Shown piece by piece: positions 49,348 through 60,673 of a DNA stretch of 64,000 nt. Origin of the DNA: Hormiphora californensis. Taxonomy: Eukaryota; Ctenophora; Tentaculata; Cydippida; Pleurobrachiidae. The notes under the pieces were generated by a model. That model made no database searches and was not told the DNA's origin. It saw nothing but the letters and a program-made list of their open reading frames with translations. The position numbers and the translations under genes are program-made. The DNA lies in contig CM035355.1 of NCBI GenBank assembly GCA_020137815.1, positions 7,314,597 to 7,378,596 of the forward strand. Reading direction: 5' to 3'. Numbering within the stretch: position 1 is the stretch's first letter; every line of letters starts with the position of its first letter.

Positions 49348-49350
<3 letters not shown>

Positions 49351-49392
<42 letters not shown>
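49351..49392. repeat. (CA)n microsatellite at the 5' junction of a retrotransposon
   Basis: A pure CA run ends within 3 bases of the first reverse transcriptase codon. Confidence 0.95.
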
Positions 49393-49393
<1 letters not shown>

Positions 49394-49395
49394 AG

Positions 49396-51381
49396 GTATT
49401 TAACTGCTGCTTCAAGCAAGGCATTTACCCCTGGAACGCCAGTATAATCACCCCGCTCCATAAAAAAGGGAGTACAAAGAATCCGGACAACTACCGAGCG
49501 GTCTCCGTGAGTAGTGCAATTGGTAAGCTAATGAGTTGCATATTACTGGAACGACTAAAGGAGTTCAGAAGTATCAAATGTCCTGACCACCCCAACCAAC
49601 TTGGTTTCCGGAAGAAGTGCCAGACGAACGACCATATCTTCACAATGCTGACACTTACCCAGAAAGCTAAACAGCAAAAGAAACCCCTGTACGCAATAAT
49701 GGTCGATTTCCGCAAGGCTTTCGATAGCATTCCAAGAGAGGCACTTTTCCTAAAACTAGCAAGGATGGGAATCACCGGGAATTTTTACAACATTCTAAGG
49801 GATATGTATGGAAAATCCTCAGGGAGAATCAAGCTATCAGGCCATGTAAGCAGGGAGTTCCCTATCAGAAAGGGGACCGAACAAGGGCACCCACTCTCAC
49901 CTGAGTTGTTCAAGATTTTCTTGTACGACATGTCCCCACTCCTGGATAAAGGGACTGACAGCAGTGAGAATCCATCCCTCAGAAATATCAAGGTGACACA
50001 CCTCCTGTTCGCCGACGATCTGATTATGCTCTCCCTTTCGAGAAAGGCTGCCCAAAAGCAGGTTAAAATACTTTGCAATTATTGCTCAACCTGGGGGCTA
50101 GAAATGAACCTCGGAAAGACCAAGCTACTTGCTTTCAATGAGATTGATAAAGCCCAAAAACAACCCATATACCTATCCAGCACAGAGAAACTTGACGAAG
50201 CACCCAGCTACTGCTACCTGGGCATCAAAATGACATCCTCTGGAGACTTCAGTATTGCCTCAAGAGCAGACCTCCACCTCAAAGCCACCAGAGCAGTATA
50301 TGGACTCAAGAGGACCATTAGGAGAGACAAGGTATCCTTCAGTGCTGGGAGAGCGCTATTTAATTCACTGATCAAGCCAATTCTACTGTATGGAGCTCCA
50401 ATTTGGGCACCTATGGACACCACGGTATCTCGGATCATCAAGGAGTCAGTACACGGGGAAGCCAACAGCAGCCTTCTTCGAAAGATCTCAGCCGATAAAT
50501 CTGAACGACTCCTGCTCTCCTACCTGAAATGGCTCACAGGCGTTCATAGCAAAACACAGAATGCAGCAATCTGGGGTGATAGTAATACCATCCCCCTCAA
50601 TGTGGAAGCACTCGACATAACTGTCAAGTACCTATCCAGGATTAAAACCCTCGATCCAACCTGGCTGGTCAATGCTGCATACCATGAGCAGAAGAACCTT
50701 GGACTACCCTGGTACAGATCATTAGTTCGACTCCTTAACACTGACCCCCTCTATAGATTGAACCACTTTGATGCCCTGGAAATCAAGGAAGGACGGAGGA
50801 AAGAACCGGAATTACCAAAAGTTAAACCCGCCCGAGCACAGACCCACGCCCCGAGTAGAATCTTCAGAGTCCCCTTAATTCAACAAAGAATTGCATCAAC
50901 TTATTCCAAAGCCTGGAGAAACACTATCACTACCTCAAGGAAACTCGACTTCTATCAGAACTTCGACCGGGAAAACGGTGTACAATCCTACCTGGCTAAT
51001 GTAACGAATTTTACCCATCGAGCAGCCCTGGCCAAGCTGAGAATGAGCTCACACTCCCTTAACATTGAAGTAGGGCGTCACCAAGGAATCGCCCGGGAGA
51101 ATAGAAACTGCCCATACTGCAACATCACAATGGGTATAAGCATAACGGAAACCGAGCTCCATGTGATCGACACCTGTGACCTCTACAACCCGGAAAGACA
51201 GACCCTGCTAACCGACCTCCCCAAAGGACAAGACCCCTCCCAGCCCATTCCCATTATCTCCTCGATCATGTACACCACATCAGAGCATTCACCTCGAACC
51301 TCCGGGCTCCTTGCGCGTTTCGCCAGCGCTATCGAGTGCAAGCGCGAGCGTTGGATGTCATCAATGACACCTCCCACTTAG
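49396..51381 (+). CDS. Non-LTR reverse transcriptase, second family, 5'-truncated
   Basis: About 660 uninterrupted codons starting inside the reverse transcriptase: ITPLHKKGSTKNPDNYRAVS, then VDFRKAFDSIPREAL, RKGTEQGHPLSPELF and the catalytic THLLFADDLIML. The long C-terminal region ends in a Cys/His cluster (NCPYCNIT, LHVIDTCDLYN) like the zinc knuckle of several non-LTR enzymes. The endonuclease is absent. It is clearly a different branch from the CR1-like copies; I could not assign the clade. The ORF is intact to its stop, so the insertion is young. It abuts the (CA)n tract on its 5' side. The 3' end of the element, somewhere after 51440, is not defined. Confidence 0.88.
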   Translation, partial: VFNCCFKQGIYPWNASIITPLHKKGSTKNPDNYRAVSVSSAIGKLMSCILLERLKEFRSIKCPDHPNQLGFRKKCQTNDHIFTMLTLTQKAKQQKKPLYAIMVDFRKAFDSIPREALFLKLARMGITGNFYNILRDMYGKSSGRIKLSGHVSREFPIRKGTEQGHPLSPELFKIFLYDMSPLLDKGTDSSENPSLRNIKVTHLLFADDLIMLSLSRKAAQKQVKILCNYCSTWGLEMNLGKTKLLAFNEIDKAQKQPIYLSSTEKLDEAPSYCYLGIKMTSSGDFSIASRADLHLKATRAVYGLKRTIRRDKVSFSAGRALFNSLIKPILLYGAPIWAPMDTTVSRIIKESVHGEANSSLLRKISADKSERLLLSYLKWLTGVHSKTQNAAIWGDSNTIPLNVEALDITVKYLSRIKTLDPTWLVNAAYHEQKNLGLPWYRSLVRLLNTDPLYRLNHFDALEIKEGRRKEPELPKVKPARAQTHAPSRIFRVPLIQQRIASTYSKAWRNTITTSRKLDFYQNFDRENGVQSYLANVTNFTHRAALAKLRMSSHSLNIEVGRHQGIARENRNCPYCNITMGISITETELHVIDTCDLYNPERQTLLTDLPKGQDPSQPIPIISSIMYTTSEHSPRTSGLLARFASAIECKRERWMSSMTPPT

Positions 51382-51628
51382 CTTTCTCCCCTGTACTAGC
51401 TAAGAAGTGGCAGCAGGCTCCTTTTGTTTAAGACCCCCTTCAGCGTTTATTGTTTTAATACCTAACGACCCCGGAATTTATATGTGTGTGAGTGGATTTT
51501 TAACTTGATGTTATAAGTTTCACGAACAGGAAAGTGCTGATCAAGGGCAGTGCTCTCCAGTTCTTACACTCATGGGAACATGAGTAGAACTATTTTTCAA
51601 ACCGTGTCAAAACCGTGTCAAACCGTGT

Positions 51629-51786
51629 CACACACACACACACACACACACTCACACACACACACAAACTCTCAAACACACACAGACACACACGCTCACT
51701 CACACAAACTCTCAAACACACACACAGACACACACACACACACACACAAACACACAAACACACACACACAGACACACATACACACA
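51629..51786. repeat. CA-rich microsatellite
   Basis: Imperfect (CA)n with CTCA and AGACA interruptions over about 155 bp. Confidence 0.95.
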
Positions 51787-52380
51787 TACTCATGTACTGA
51801 CAAATACAACAGGCAATCAGGCATGTGTAATTATATTGCATTGGCTGATTCTACACACTGAAACACGGACATGGTACACGCTAATTCACCGATATATTTG
51901 TACCGAGAGAGAAACGTGCCAATATTTAACAAGCATTCATGATGTACAACAACAAGTTCATCGCGGTACCATCATAATTCACATGTGTGTATTATAATTT
52001 CTGTCCGTTTCTACACTGTTCCAACACTGTTCCACGTACGTGTGTCACAATAGATTCATTGTCTGGAATATTATTGTATGTCTTCACACGTTACTGACAA
52101 ATCACATACAAGATTTATCTGAGCGGGTCCATCGAGATTTACTCTCACCTTAGTTAATGTAACAATCTTTCTTACTCTCGTTAGTAAAAGTATCGATCTC
52201 ACTTTCAAAGCTGCTCCACTATCATGGGGTATGATAAGTATGTCACAAAAAGAGGTTTCCTAGAAACGAGTGGATTAAAGATAAGTATTAAGACCTTGTA
52301 TCGTACTGCAGAACTCTTACTATGGCTGGTGGTACTTTGACCTTGGTACCACCTATATAATGAGCTACATTTGTAGTCAG

Positions 52381-52611
52381 TGGTTTGATCGGCTCCCGGA
52401 CTCCTGACCGACTGGACGCATGACCGAATGAAATTCAATCACCCTTATTTTTTAACCCCACACCCCAAACCCTCACCCTAACCCTAACCCCAACCCTAAC
52501 CTCACCCTAATCCTAACCCCACCCTAACCCCCACCATTAACCTAAAACGTAGCCCTAAAATGTGGTCGGTCATTATTCTAGTCGGTCAGGAGCCCGCACA
52601 CTGGTTTGATC
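52381..52611. mobile_element. Inverted-repeat element with telomere-like core
   Basis: TGGTTTGATC occurs as a direct repeat at both ends (52381-52390, 52602-52611). Inside, CTCCTGACCGACT pairs with AGTCGGTCAGGAG and TGACCGA with TCGGTCA. The middle (about 52454-52560) is degenerate CCCTAA repeats. There is no ORF. Confidence 0.65.
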
Positions 52612-53126
52612 TACCGAACCCTCAGAAATAAAATGTGAGCTACACAATGGGTGGTACCACTTATAAATAAGAGCTATGTTTGCACAGTGAGTGGCACTGA
52701 GTATGATCTGCGTTTTAGGGGTTCTCTTTCTTTCGCTCTATCGCTCTCTCTCCCTCTAGCTCTATCGCTCTCTCTTTCTTTCTCCATCACCCACTCTCTA
52801 TCAAAAATCTCCAGCCAAACGTGCTGCACTTTTAGGAATCAGGAAGATTGAGCTCTGTAACTCACACTGCTGTGCAGCAGATGATAAATTTTAGGGAGTC
52901 CTGATCGCTGGGACATGGATAGAGAGGGTGGTTGTGGAATCCTCTCTCTCTCCCTTTTTCTCTCTCCCCCTTTCTCTCTCTTTTCCTATCTCCTCTCATT
53001 TCTTTTTATCCCTCGCTCCCTCTTCCTCCACGCCCCCTAGTGCGATCTAGACAGTGTTGCCAGACAAAGTGTACACCAGCCGCCGCCAGTGTACAAGCAA
53101 AATGGTGCAGGAAGCGACTCCCCCAT

Positions 53127-53130
<4 letters not shown>

Positions 53131-53177
<47 letters not shown>
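53131..53177. repeat. (CA)n microsatellite
   Basis: A pure CA tract of about 46 bp. Confidence 0.95.
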
Positions 53178-53179
<2 letters not shown>

Positions 53180-53554
53180 GGGCACGGCACCAGCATAATA
53201 AAAACTACTGTTGTAGGGGGTGGGACGTGGGTGGAAGGATGGGTGTGGTAGTAAATAAAAGGATTGTAAAGAAAAGATTTGGCCATGGGGAGAGGGTTGT
53301 TACTATTTTTAGTAACACTTTCAAGACAAAGAAATTTTGGGGAGCATTTTGACCCTGCATAACTCTCAACAACAGCTCAGTACGCGACTTTTCTACCTGC
53401 AATATCAGCAGCACTAAATAGGCTCAATGCAATAATATAGAAATCAAATTACATAATGTATTATACAATTGCGTTTTGGAGGAAATTTGGAAGAAGATCT
53501 AGCTCAACCAGTAAGAGTACAATAGCTTAATTTGTCACTCAATCGTTATGTTAT

Positions 53555-53750
53555 ATTTATGAGAGTGAGTGAGAGAGAAACAGAGAGATAGTGTTTGCGG
53601 GAGAGACAGAGAGAAAGAAATATATAGCGAAATAGAGAGGGGAGAGAATGATAGAGAAAAAGAGAGAGAGGAAGAGATGGAGATTGAGGGAGAGAAAGAA
53701 ATATATAGAGAAAGAGAGAGGGGAGAGAATGATAGAGAGAATGAGAGTCG
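53555..53750. repeat. GA-rich simple sequence with internal duplication
   Basis: AGAGAAAGAAATATATAG.GAAA.AGAGAGGGGAGAGAATGATAGAGA-type text occurs twice (about 53608 and 53692). Otherwise 51.4-55.25 kb shows only simple repeats and the element at 52.4 kb. Confidence 0.8.
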
Positions 53751-54039
53751 AACCATAAATGTCCTTTTCTGCTGAAAGTCACGCAGCTCTCGCAAAGATG
53801 TGTCATTCCGTCGTCTCTGTGAACGGCGAACGTATGCCCTTCGTTCGAAATTTAACTTCTCTATCGTTATTCATTCGCTATCTCCTTATCTGTCGCTCTC
53901 TCTATCGGCTTCCTAAGATGTGTGCTCTTCTCAGATCTGAATGAATCATTTCCTCCATTTTAGTTTTGCACCTGTTATCAATAAATAACATAATATATCG
54001 TTTCAACAACAAGAGATTGGTTAAAATGTTAAACTCTCA

Positions 54040-54049
54040 CTCTCCCTTC

Positions 54050-54093
<44 letters not shown>

Positions 54094-54453
54094 CTCTCGC
54101 TCTATCTACTCCTCTCTCGCTCTCTATCTCGAGATCATCTAGTCTCTCACTCTTAACGCAACGTCTCTCGCTCTACGCTAGCGATCGTATCGCTAGCGCT
54201 ACATCTGATCCGCGCGAGCTCTCTCTCTCGTCGTCGATTCTCGCTATCTCTCCTCTTCGTCTCCACGATCTCCTCTCTCCCTCTCTCTCTCTCCATTGCA
54301 CCTGGAATTGTATACGGTTTTAGTGTAGGTCTGTTTTCGATAAAACGTAATAAGAGTTACAGTTGTTTTGGGTTATTCGTCTATTTCCTGCCTCAAGCCT
54401 CACTCCTCCCATACAATATGTTATTTATTCTCTCGCTCTCTCCTCTCCCCTCT

Positions 54454-54516
<63 letters not shown>
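54040..54516. repeat. CT-rich cryptic repeats and (CT)n microsatellite
   Basis: 54040-54300 is scrambled CT-rich sequence with CG-containing words; 54455-54516 is a clean (CT)n tract. Confidence 0.85.
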
Positions 54517-54520
<4 letters not shown>

Positions 54521-55253
54521 AATCATTCATACAGCCTACAATATTTCTCAAATTTCATCACAAATACGCCCGATATGTCTCGCGTAACGCAAGAAACACT
54601 TTTCTGAATATTTTATAATCTCTATCTGTTTATCTCTTCATTTCGTGATCTTGCGCTGGTTGTAGTCAGTTAGTTAAATAACTGATCCATGTTGATGAGA
54701 TATGTGCAGTTTATCAGTCACAGTTTATTATAAAATAAAAAAGAAAGGTATTGAGGAAGATTGGGGAAGAGAACGCGGGAAGAGAACATACTAGTCGTGT
54801 TCTTATTTCGATAATATCTGTGACAGCAAATATCATCCAATATCTCTTTCATTTTATTTTTCTCATTCTTACTTTCTGTCTCACTCTCTATCTCTCCATC
54901 TGTTTCTCTCTCTTCCTCCCCATCGCAAATGATACTTTGGTCGTTCTTAAACCCGAGCTACTCAGTAGTGTCAGTTTAAGAGTTTATTGCTTTTCTAGCA
55001 TGCTATTTAAAAACCTCTCATTCTGTAGTGGGTGGTCCTAATTGCAATATAACCATAGAGTATAGGGCTTGACTCAGGAGGTCTATCAGCCATTTTTTTA
55101 TTTCCTCGACTTAAATCATCATCTTTTGTACTTCCTCTAATAACAAATCCACGCTTGTTATGATCATCTTGTGATCATTTAGTTTTGTGGCGGTTATATC
55201 GATTTAACTAATTCAATCCTAATAAGGATGATGGACGGTTAGGTTGGGTTGCC

Positions 55254-55565
55254 ATGGCGATATGCCCCACAGAAGCTATAACACATCTTCTTCTTCCACA
55301 TCGTCATGTCCTAATAGACGCCGGTTTACCGTTGGTGGCACCGGGCAAACCATTCTTATCCAAGTTACAAGTAAGTGTGTTCCTGAAATACATTCTCAAA
55401 TCCGTTATGTTACGAAGTATGCTACATATTTTGTTTTTCGTCCCACGTCAGAGAGCTAAAGAGGTATTTTTAGAAAAACCTAAGGTGGTCTCCTATGATG
55501 ACGCTGTTGTTAAGTTGTTACAAGCTGTGAGGGGTCAAGCTTTTTATATATGCAGATTTGTATAA
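55254..55565 (+). CDS. Possible two-exon small gene of unknown function
   Basis: 55254-55370 and 55452-55565 join in phase through a good gtaagt donor and a cgtcag acceptor, giving about 76 residues from an ATG to a TAA. Segments are THLLLPHRHVLIDAGLPLV, PGKPFLSKLQ, then RAKEVFLEKPKVVSYDDAVV and LLQAVRGQAFYICRFV. I do not recognise it. It could be the end of a larger gene, possibly the SAM gene, or chance. There is no signal peptide or repeat. Confidence 0.35.
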   Translation: MAICPTEAITHLLLPHRHVLIDAGLPLVAPGKPFLSKLQVSVFLKYILKSVMLRSMLHILFFVPRQRAKEVFLEKPKVVSYDDAVVKLLQAVRGQAFYICRFV

Positions 55566-55660
55566 AATGCCCTTAAATGGTTATGTTTTGAGTCCTGCAA
55601 TCTGCACTCGTATATTTAGTTTTTTATGAGATTTGATTCAGATTAAAAATAAAAGTTGTA

Positions 55661-55815
55661 CAGTCGGACCCCGATTTACCGGGATGCTTGGGGAAAGGGT
55701 TTTGCCCGGTATATCGGGGTGCCCGGTATATCGGGGTCAAATACAGTTAATCTCCTATATCGGGGAAGTTTATCCTCCCGGTAAATCGGGGTTCCGGTAA
55801 ATCGGGGTCCGACTG
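55661..55815. mobile_element. Tigger/pogo-like MITE, copy 2 (complete)
   Basis: Terminal arms CAGTCGGACCCCGATTTACC and GGTAAATCGGGGTCCGACTG are flanked by TA (55659-55660, 55816-55817). It is 155 bp long. Sub-terminal copies of CCCGGTATATCGGGG repeat inside. There is no transposase. Confidence 0.88.
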
Positions 55816-55817
55816 TA

Positions 55818-58800
55818 TTGCTTTATTTAGCATACTCGGAGTGTTTTCAGCTAAGAATGCAGCTGAATGCACCAAACCCCCCATGTTAGGGATGATAGCT
55901 TGGGCGGTATGTGTTGTATGCGTGCAGCTGAGACGATGTGAGACTTATTTTATTCAACATACAAACTGTGAGGTCCTCAACTTTATAGTTTTCTCATGTA
56001 TAATAGTCATTCTAAAATACCTAGTACCCATGAGATTTGGTCGGGGAGGGAGTTTTAAAATTTAACGAGCCCTGGCCCATGGGGTTACTTATTAGGTTTC
56101 CAAACATAAACATCCTCAATAGCATATTTTATGCGAACTGAATAATATTTTTATTATGCTTTTGCATTCATGAAGTATCCGTGTCCCGGATTTTCCGTGG
56201 AACCGGACTCTTGGCAAAGTGCCCAAAAAGTATCGCGACTGGCAGGAAACATATTCGACTGTCATATTTGTGGCACTCTTGTGTCTTCACACAGAACTGC
56301 GAAGAAGGGGAGTGAGCTAGTTTGAGATTAGCTGTGAGAGTAGTTGTAGAACTATGAAGTATGAAGTTCATTTTCGGTAACAGGAGCTCCGCTTGTTGAA
56401 TATGAGAATGGAATGATGCAGGGAATGTATGTGTTACTGCACACGCTGAAATTCTCTTTCTCTCTCTCTAGTCTCTCTCCCTCTCTCTAACGATATTTCA
56501 TATTATACATGTACAGCTTGATGACAGTTATACGCCCGTCTTTTTTCTCTCTCTCTCTCCCCCTCTCTCTCCATCTCTTTTTCATTTCCCTGGTTATTCA
56601 CTCTCGCCTATTTTCGTGTCTCGTCTCATATGCAACAAGTAAAATGATCCACTCTTCCCATGATAATAGCCATGCGGCCATCTGAGAGACCCAGACATTA
56701 ACCACCTGGTTGAGGCAACAGGAATAAATGATAGAGAGAATGATATGGAGGGAGAGGGAGAGAAAATGAGAGAGTGAGAGGGTAAAAGAAAGAGAAATAG
56801 TTATAGTGATAGAGAGATAGTTAGAGGACTTTTACACCAATCATACCCGACGGTGCGTGGCGGTAGGAACTAGGATGCTCCTATATACGCACCGGTGTAT
56901 CAGTTACTTACCCCAATCTTGTCTCCTCCCGCTACCTAGAAGGGAGAATCATAAAGGGAGAATCATAAGATAAAAAGGGGAGTCCAAAAGAATGAGTTGA
57001 GAAGGTATTTTTAGGTTAATATGGGGAGGTTAAAAAGAGTAAGAACGGTTTTTGGCACTGCTAAACTGTGAGTTAAGTAGACTGGAAATATCTAACTTTT
57101 TTTTGTCTGTTTTAAAAAACAAGCCGGGTGTTTTGGCCTTTTCTCAAATTCCTCTCAGTCTCCAGACACCACTTCTCTTTCTTCCTCTTCTCTCTCCCCT
57201 CTATCATTGCCACTGTTTCCTCTCAGCCACGCGGTTCTTCATACAAAGCGATAAAAACATCCGAGCTGGTAAAATGGCCTGGTGAGATAACGAAGCTCAC
57301 GGAAACATAGGGCCCACTGGAATTGGTGTGGTCTCACTTTACAGGGGTTATTTCATGTGCGATAGTCCCCTAGTGGGTTCCCAAAATACCCTAATATAAG
57401 AAGAAGACGGAGTTATATCATTATAAGAAGTAGACACTGGGGATTGTCCGAGTGTAGTAATGTTCCCCTGGGCGCTCTTCTTCTTGCACTGACAGCTCAA
57501 TGCACATAATATATTTAATTTTATCATCTTGCCAGAGAGGCTAAGTATTCTCCAAAAATAACCTTTTAGGATCACTTCCTTTCCCTTCTGCAGAAAATAA
57601 AAATGGGAGAGAACCAGAATTCTGGTTCTCTCCCATTTTTATTTTTCTATCTCCCCTACTCAATTTTTTCAAAGAACATCTGTTTTCTCTTGGAGTATTT
57701 TACGACCCTCCTGAGCCACCTGAGCATGAAAATAAAGGACGTTCAGGGAAATGATAAGCGAGAGAGAGGGGGTAATTTGTGAGTGAGAATGTGATTTCCT
57801 TAGCCGGTTATAGAGCTTTGAGGAAGTTACACTTATGAAAGTAAAGCCATGATACTGAACAGAAGAAGAGTGAGTGATATACAGACTCTATGGAACTCAC
57901 TCTATTATACAATCGAGTGAGATATAGAGTTAGATACAAGAGAAGATAGGGAGGGGAAAAAACATGGGAGGTTGTTTAAACACTTTTTTAGTCTGCTTTT
58001 TTTTTTTTCCCGTTCTTTTTTGCACACTTTTTCCCATTTTCCACTTTTCCATTTTTTTTTCGCCCTATTTTTTGTTTTACAACACAACAAGTAAGAAAAG
58101 GGGAACAAGTGTCGTTAAACCCCCCCCCCCTTTCCCCTTCTCTATTCTTTCCCTTCTCTCTCTCTCTCTTCCTACTCCTTTCTTTCTTCCCCTCTTTCGT
58201 TTCTCTCTTCTCCTTCTCCCCCTTCTCTCTCTTTCCTTTCCCTTTTCAGTGCACTGGAAAAAAGAAAATTGCAGGAATCAAATTAAGGGGTTATGCATGC
58301 TCCTTTTTCTTCCACCTTTTTTCCCTCTTTTGTTTTCCAAACATCGTCTGAAAAATGTTACACCCCAAATATAACCTTCATCGCCCTTTTGTGAAATGAA
58401 TCTCACACACCCGCCCCCATTTCAAATTTGATTTGAAAAGGCTGCAGAAATGAGATAAAGAGGGAGGTCAGAAAAAGAAAAGAAGAAAAAGAAAACAAAA
58501 GAGAAGTTCTCATTACCGAGTTAAGTGAGATAAGATGAGGTCATTATATTGCTGGAGAGAGATAGAGTGTCTGAGAGAAGTGTGGAAATTGGGGGGGGGC
58601 GAAAGAAAAATATTAGGTCTCTGTTTCCTTCTCTCTTTTTTTTCATATTATACCCTCACTCTCTCTCTCTCTCTCTTCTTCCTCTCTCTCTCTTCTCTTC
58701 TCCTCTTCTCTTCACTTCCATTTTGGGAGAAAGATAGAGACAAAAATGAATTAAAATCGGTGAACAGAAATAGAAGTGAGTCATTTTCATATTTTCTTTT

Positions 58801-59672
58801 ATGACGACTCGCCCAAAACTGCTAATTTTTGGGTTTGAAAATCAAGGAAATCGGATGAATTTCATCAATGAAAAAAAGAAGTTTGTTTTCAGAATGTGTT
58901 TTTCCCCCCCCTTTTTCCGGGTACTAATTTACTCATTTTATGCATGAGCTGCACGCCAATCCATTATAATACTCTCTGTTGAATAATACACATCATGTTA
59001 CAAACGAACAAACATCCGGACAACAAAAAATAGTGAAAATATGCATGTTATTACTCACTGCAAATATTCGCCCCGTAGCTCCCTCGTGATCCCAATTTTA
59101 GAAAAACCTCCACTTCCCATCTCCCGACATGACCCTGGCATTAAAGTTCTTATATTTCTGCTCAAGTCTCAACTCATAGACTATTAATCAGCAAAATTCT
59201 ACAATTTCATCACATTATTGTGACGTAATATTTGATCTTAATTTTAGAAAAATCTCCATTTCATATCTCCCTTCATGACACAGTTGTAAAGTGTAAACTA
59301 TATATCCAGGCTCTATAACTGGTATACCAGATCTCATATTTCCGCTCAACTCATAGACTATTAATCAGCAAAATTCTACAATTTCATCACATTATTCCTT
59401 ACTTAACATCACATTATATTGTGACGTAATATTATTAACCTATGACGTCACACTGTACTCAGCGTCACCATTCCTGGACACCCTGCTAAGTCTGAGTAAA
59501 GTGGTGGGGGAGGAGTTAGGGAGACCAGCCGCCAAATCTGACCCACCTGACTTGTTCTCCCGCACATCGTCATCAGGTTAAAACTGCAGTAATTAGTAAT
59601 TAAAATATTGTTAAATAACAGTGCAGTAATTAGTAAAATACCATGGTAATCATTGATCAATTATATAGTACA
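55818..59672. other. Gene-poor interval
   Basis: No splice-supported coding sequence is visible. It contains CT- and GA-rich tracts (56455-56580, 56740-56825, 58140-58240, 58660-58720), a perfect palindrome at 57594, and a local duplication (TATTAATCAGCAAAATTCTACAATTTCATCACATTATT at about 59182 and 59350, here cited by its start TATTAATCAGCAAAATTC). Confidence 0.6.
57594..57645. repeat. Perfect 52-bp palindrome
   Basis: AAAATAAAAATGGGAGAGAA with CCAGAA, then the exact reverse complement, centred on GAATTC (57617-57622) with no loop. Confidence 0.95.
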
Positions 59673-59836
59673 TAACGTTCTGCACGCAGTGCAAGCGCGC
59701 CATATACGCTCTGCACTGCAGAGCGTATATGGAGGTGAAATGCACGACAGCGGAGCTGGAGTGCATTTCACATCTATATTGCACGAGTGAAACGAGTGCG
59801 ATATAGGAGCGCTTGCACATGCCGTGCAGGACGTTA
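59673..59836. mobile_element. Four-arm hairpin element (cloverleaf-like MITE)
   Basis: The outer stem TAACGTTCTGCACGCAGTGC / GCACATGCCGTGCAGGACGTTA closes three internal hairpins in order: CCATATACGCTCTGCA with TGCAGAGCGTATATGG; GTGAAATGCAC with GTGCATTTCAC (inner CAGC/GCTG); CTATATTGCAC with GTGCGATATAG. There is no ORF. Confidence 0.75.
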
Positions 59837-60218
59837 TTGAGTATATATTCCGCGAGAAAACACATGACAAGCAAAAACAATCCTAATTTTGGGTGATTAC
59901 ACACAGAGAGATGTGACAAAACAAGGTACAAACTAAGCAAAAACAAACCCAAAAATACTAACAGACACTACTACACCGGTTACACACAAGGGAAACAAGG
60001 TCAAACAGTGAAAAGAAGAGAGAGTTAAAGAGAGAGATGCGAGAGAGGAGATTGGAATTCTTGGAAATAGCAAACAACAAAACGTGATAAGGGGGTAATT
60101 AGTGAGAGAAAGAGGGAGAGTGAGTGTAATTTGACAGACTTTGTGTCGTGTAGTACCTTGTCAGTCATATTCTGTGTGTTTGTGTGTGAATAAGGTGTAA
60201 AAACACTTTTCTCACTTA

Positions 60219-60322
60219 TATCCCGCTACCTCTATATCTGCACGCTCCCGCGGAAGCACAGTGCATATTTCAGCGTGCAAATGGTCGCGCACAGCGGGAG
60301 TGATATGTGCACTCGCGGTATA
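60219..60322. repeat. Complex inverted repeat
   Basis: TATCCCGCTACC and ATATCTGCACGCTCCCGC are partly mirrored by GCGGGAGTGATATGTGCA and CGCGGTATA. It resembles the 59.7-kb element in style but is less regular. The sequence right after it (TATATATGTTCGCAAAAGGC) recurs at 61724. Confidence 0.5.
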
Positions 60323-60673
60323 TATATGTTCGCAAAAGGCAAGCTTCCCCTCGTCCGACCCGAAGTTGCTAACATACAGTCCGATATTTAATAATGGGAA
60401 CCGGGGGCGCATTAAACAAAATTCGATTTGACAAATATTCGTTTCTCGGTTCAGGATCTAATGGCACACTTTGTTTCGATTGTTAAAGTCCATTTATTTT
60501 TCACCCAAAAACTTAAATTTAAAACTTTTGTGGCGTGCGCTACACGTTAACTATATTGTTTATAGCAAGAAAGGGCTATTTCACAACGAATTCCCTGGTT
60601 ACTATGGTAACCAACTCCGTTGTCATGGTAAATTAATCGAACTCTATCGAGTCTATCGCCAGCAACTGTATGA

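Noticed and set aside
56933-56956. Possible 24-bp minus-strand microexon (VAGGDKIG) with a gtaagt donor
   Set aside because: Splice sites look good, but no partner exons of matching phase were found nearby, so chance is likely.
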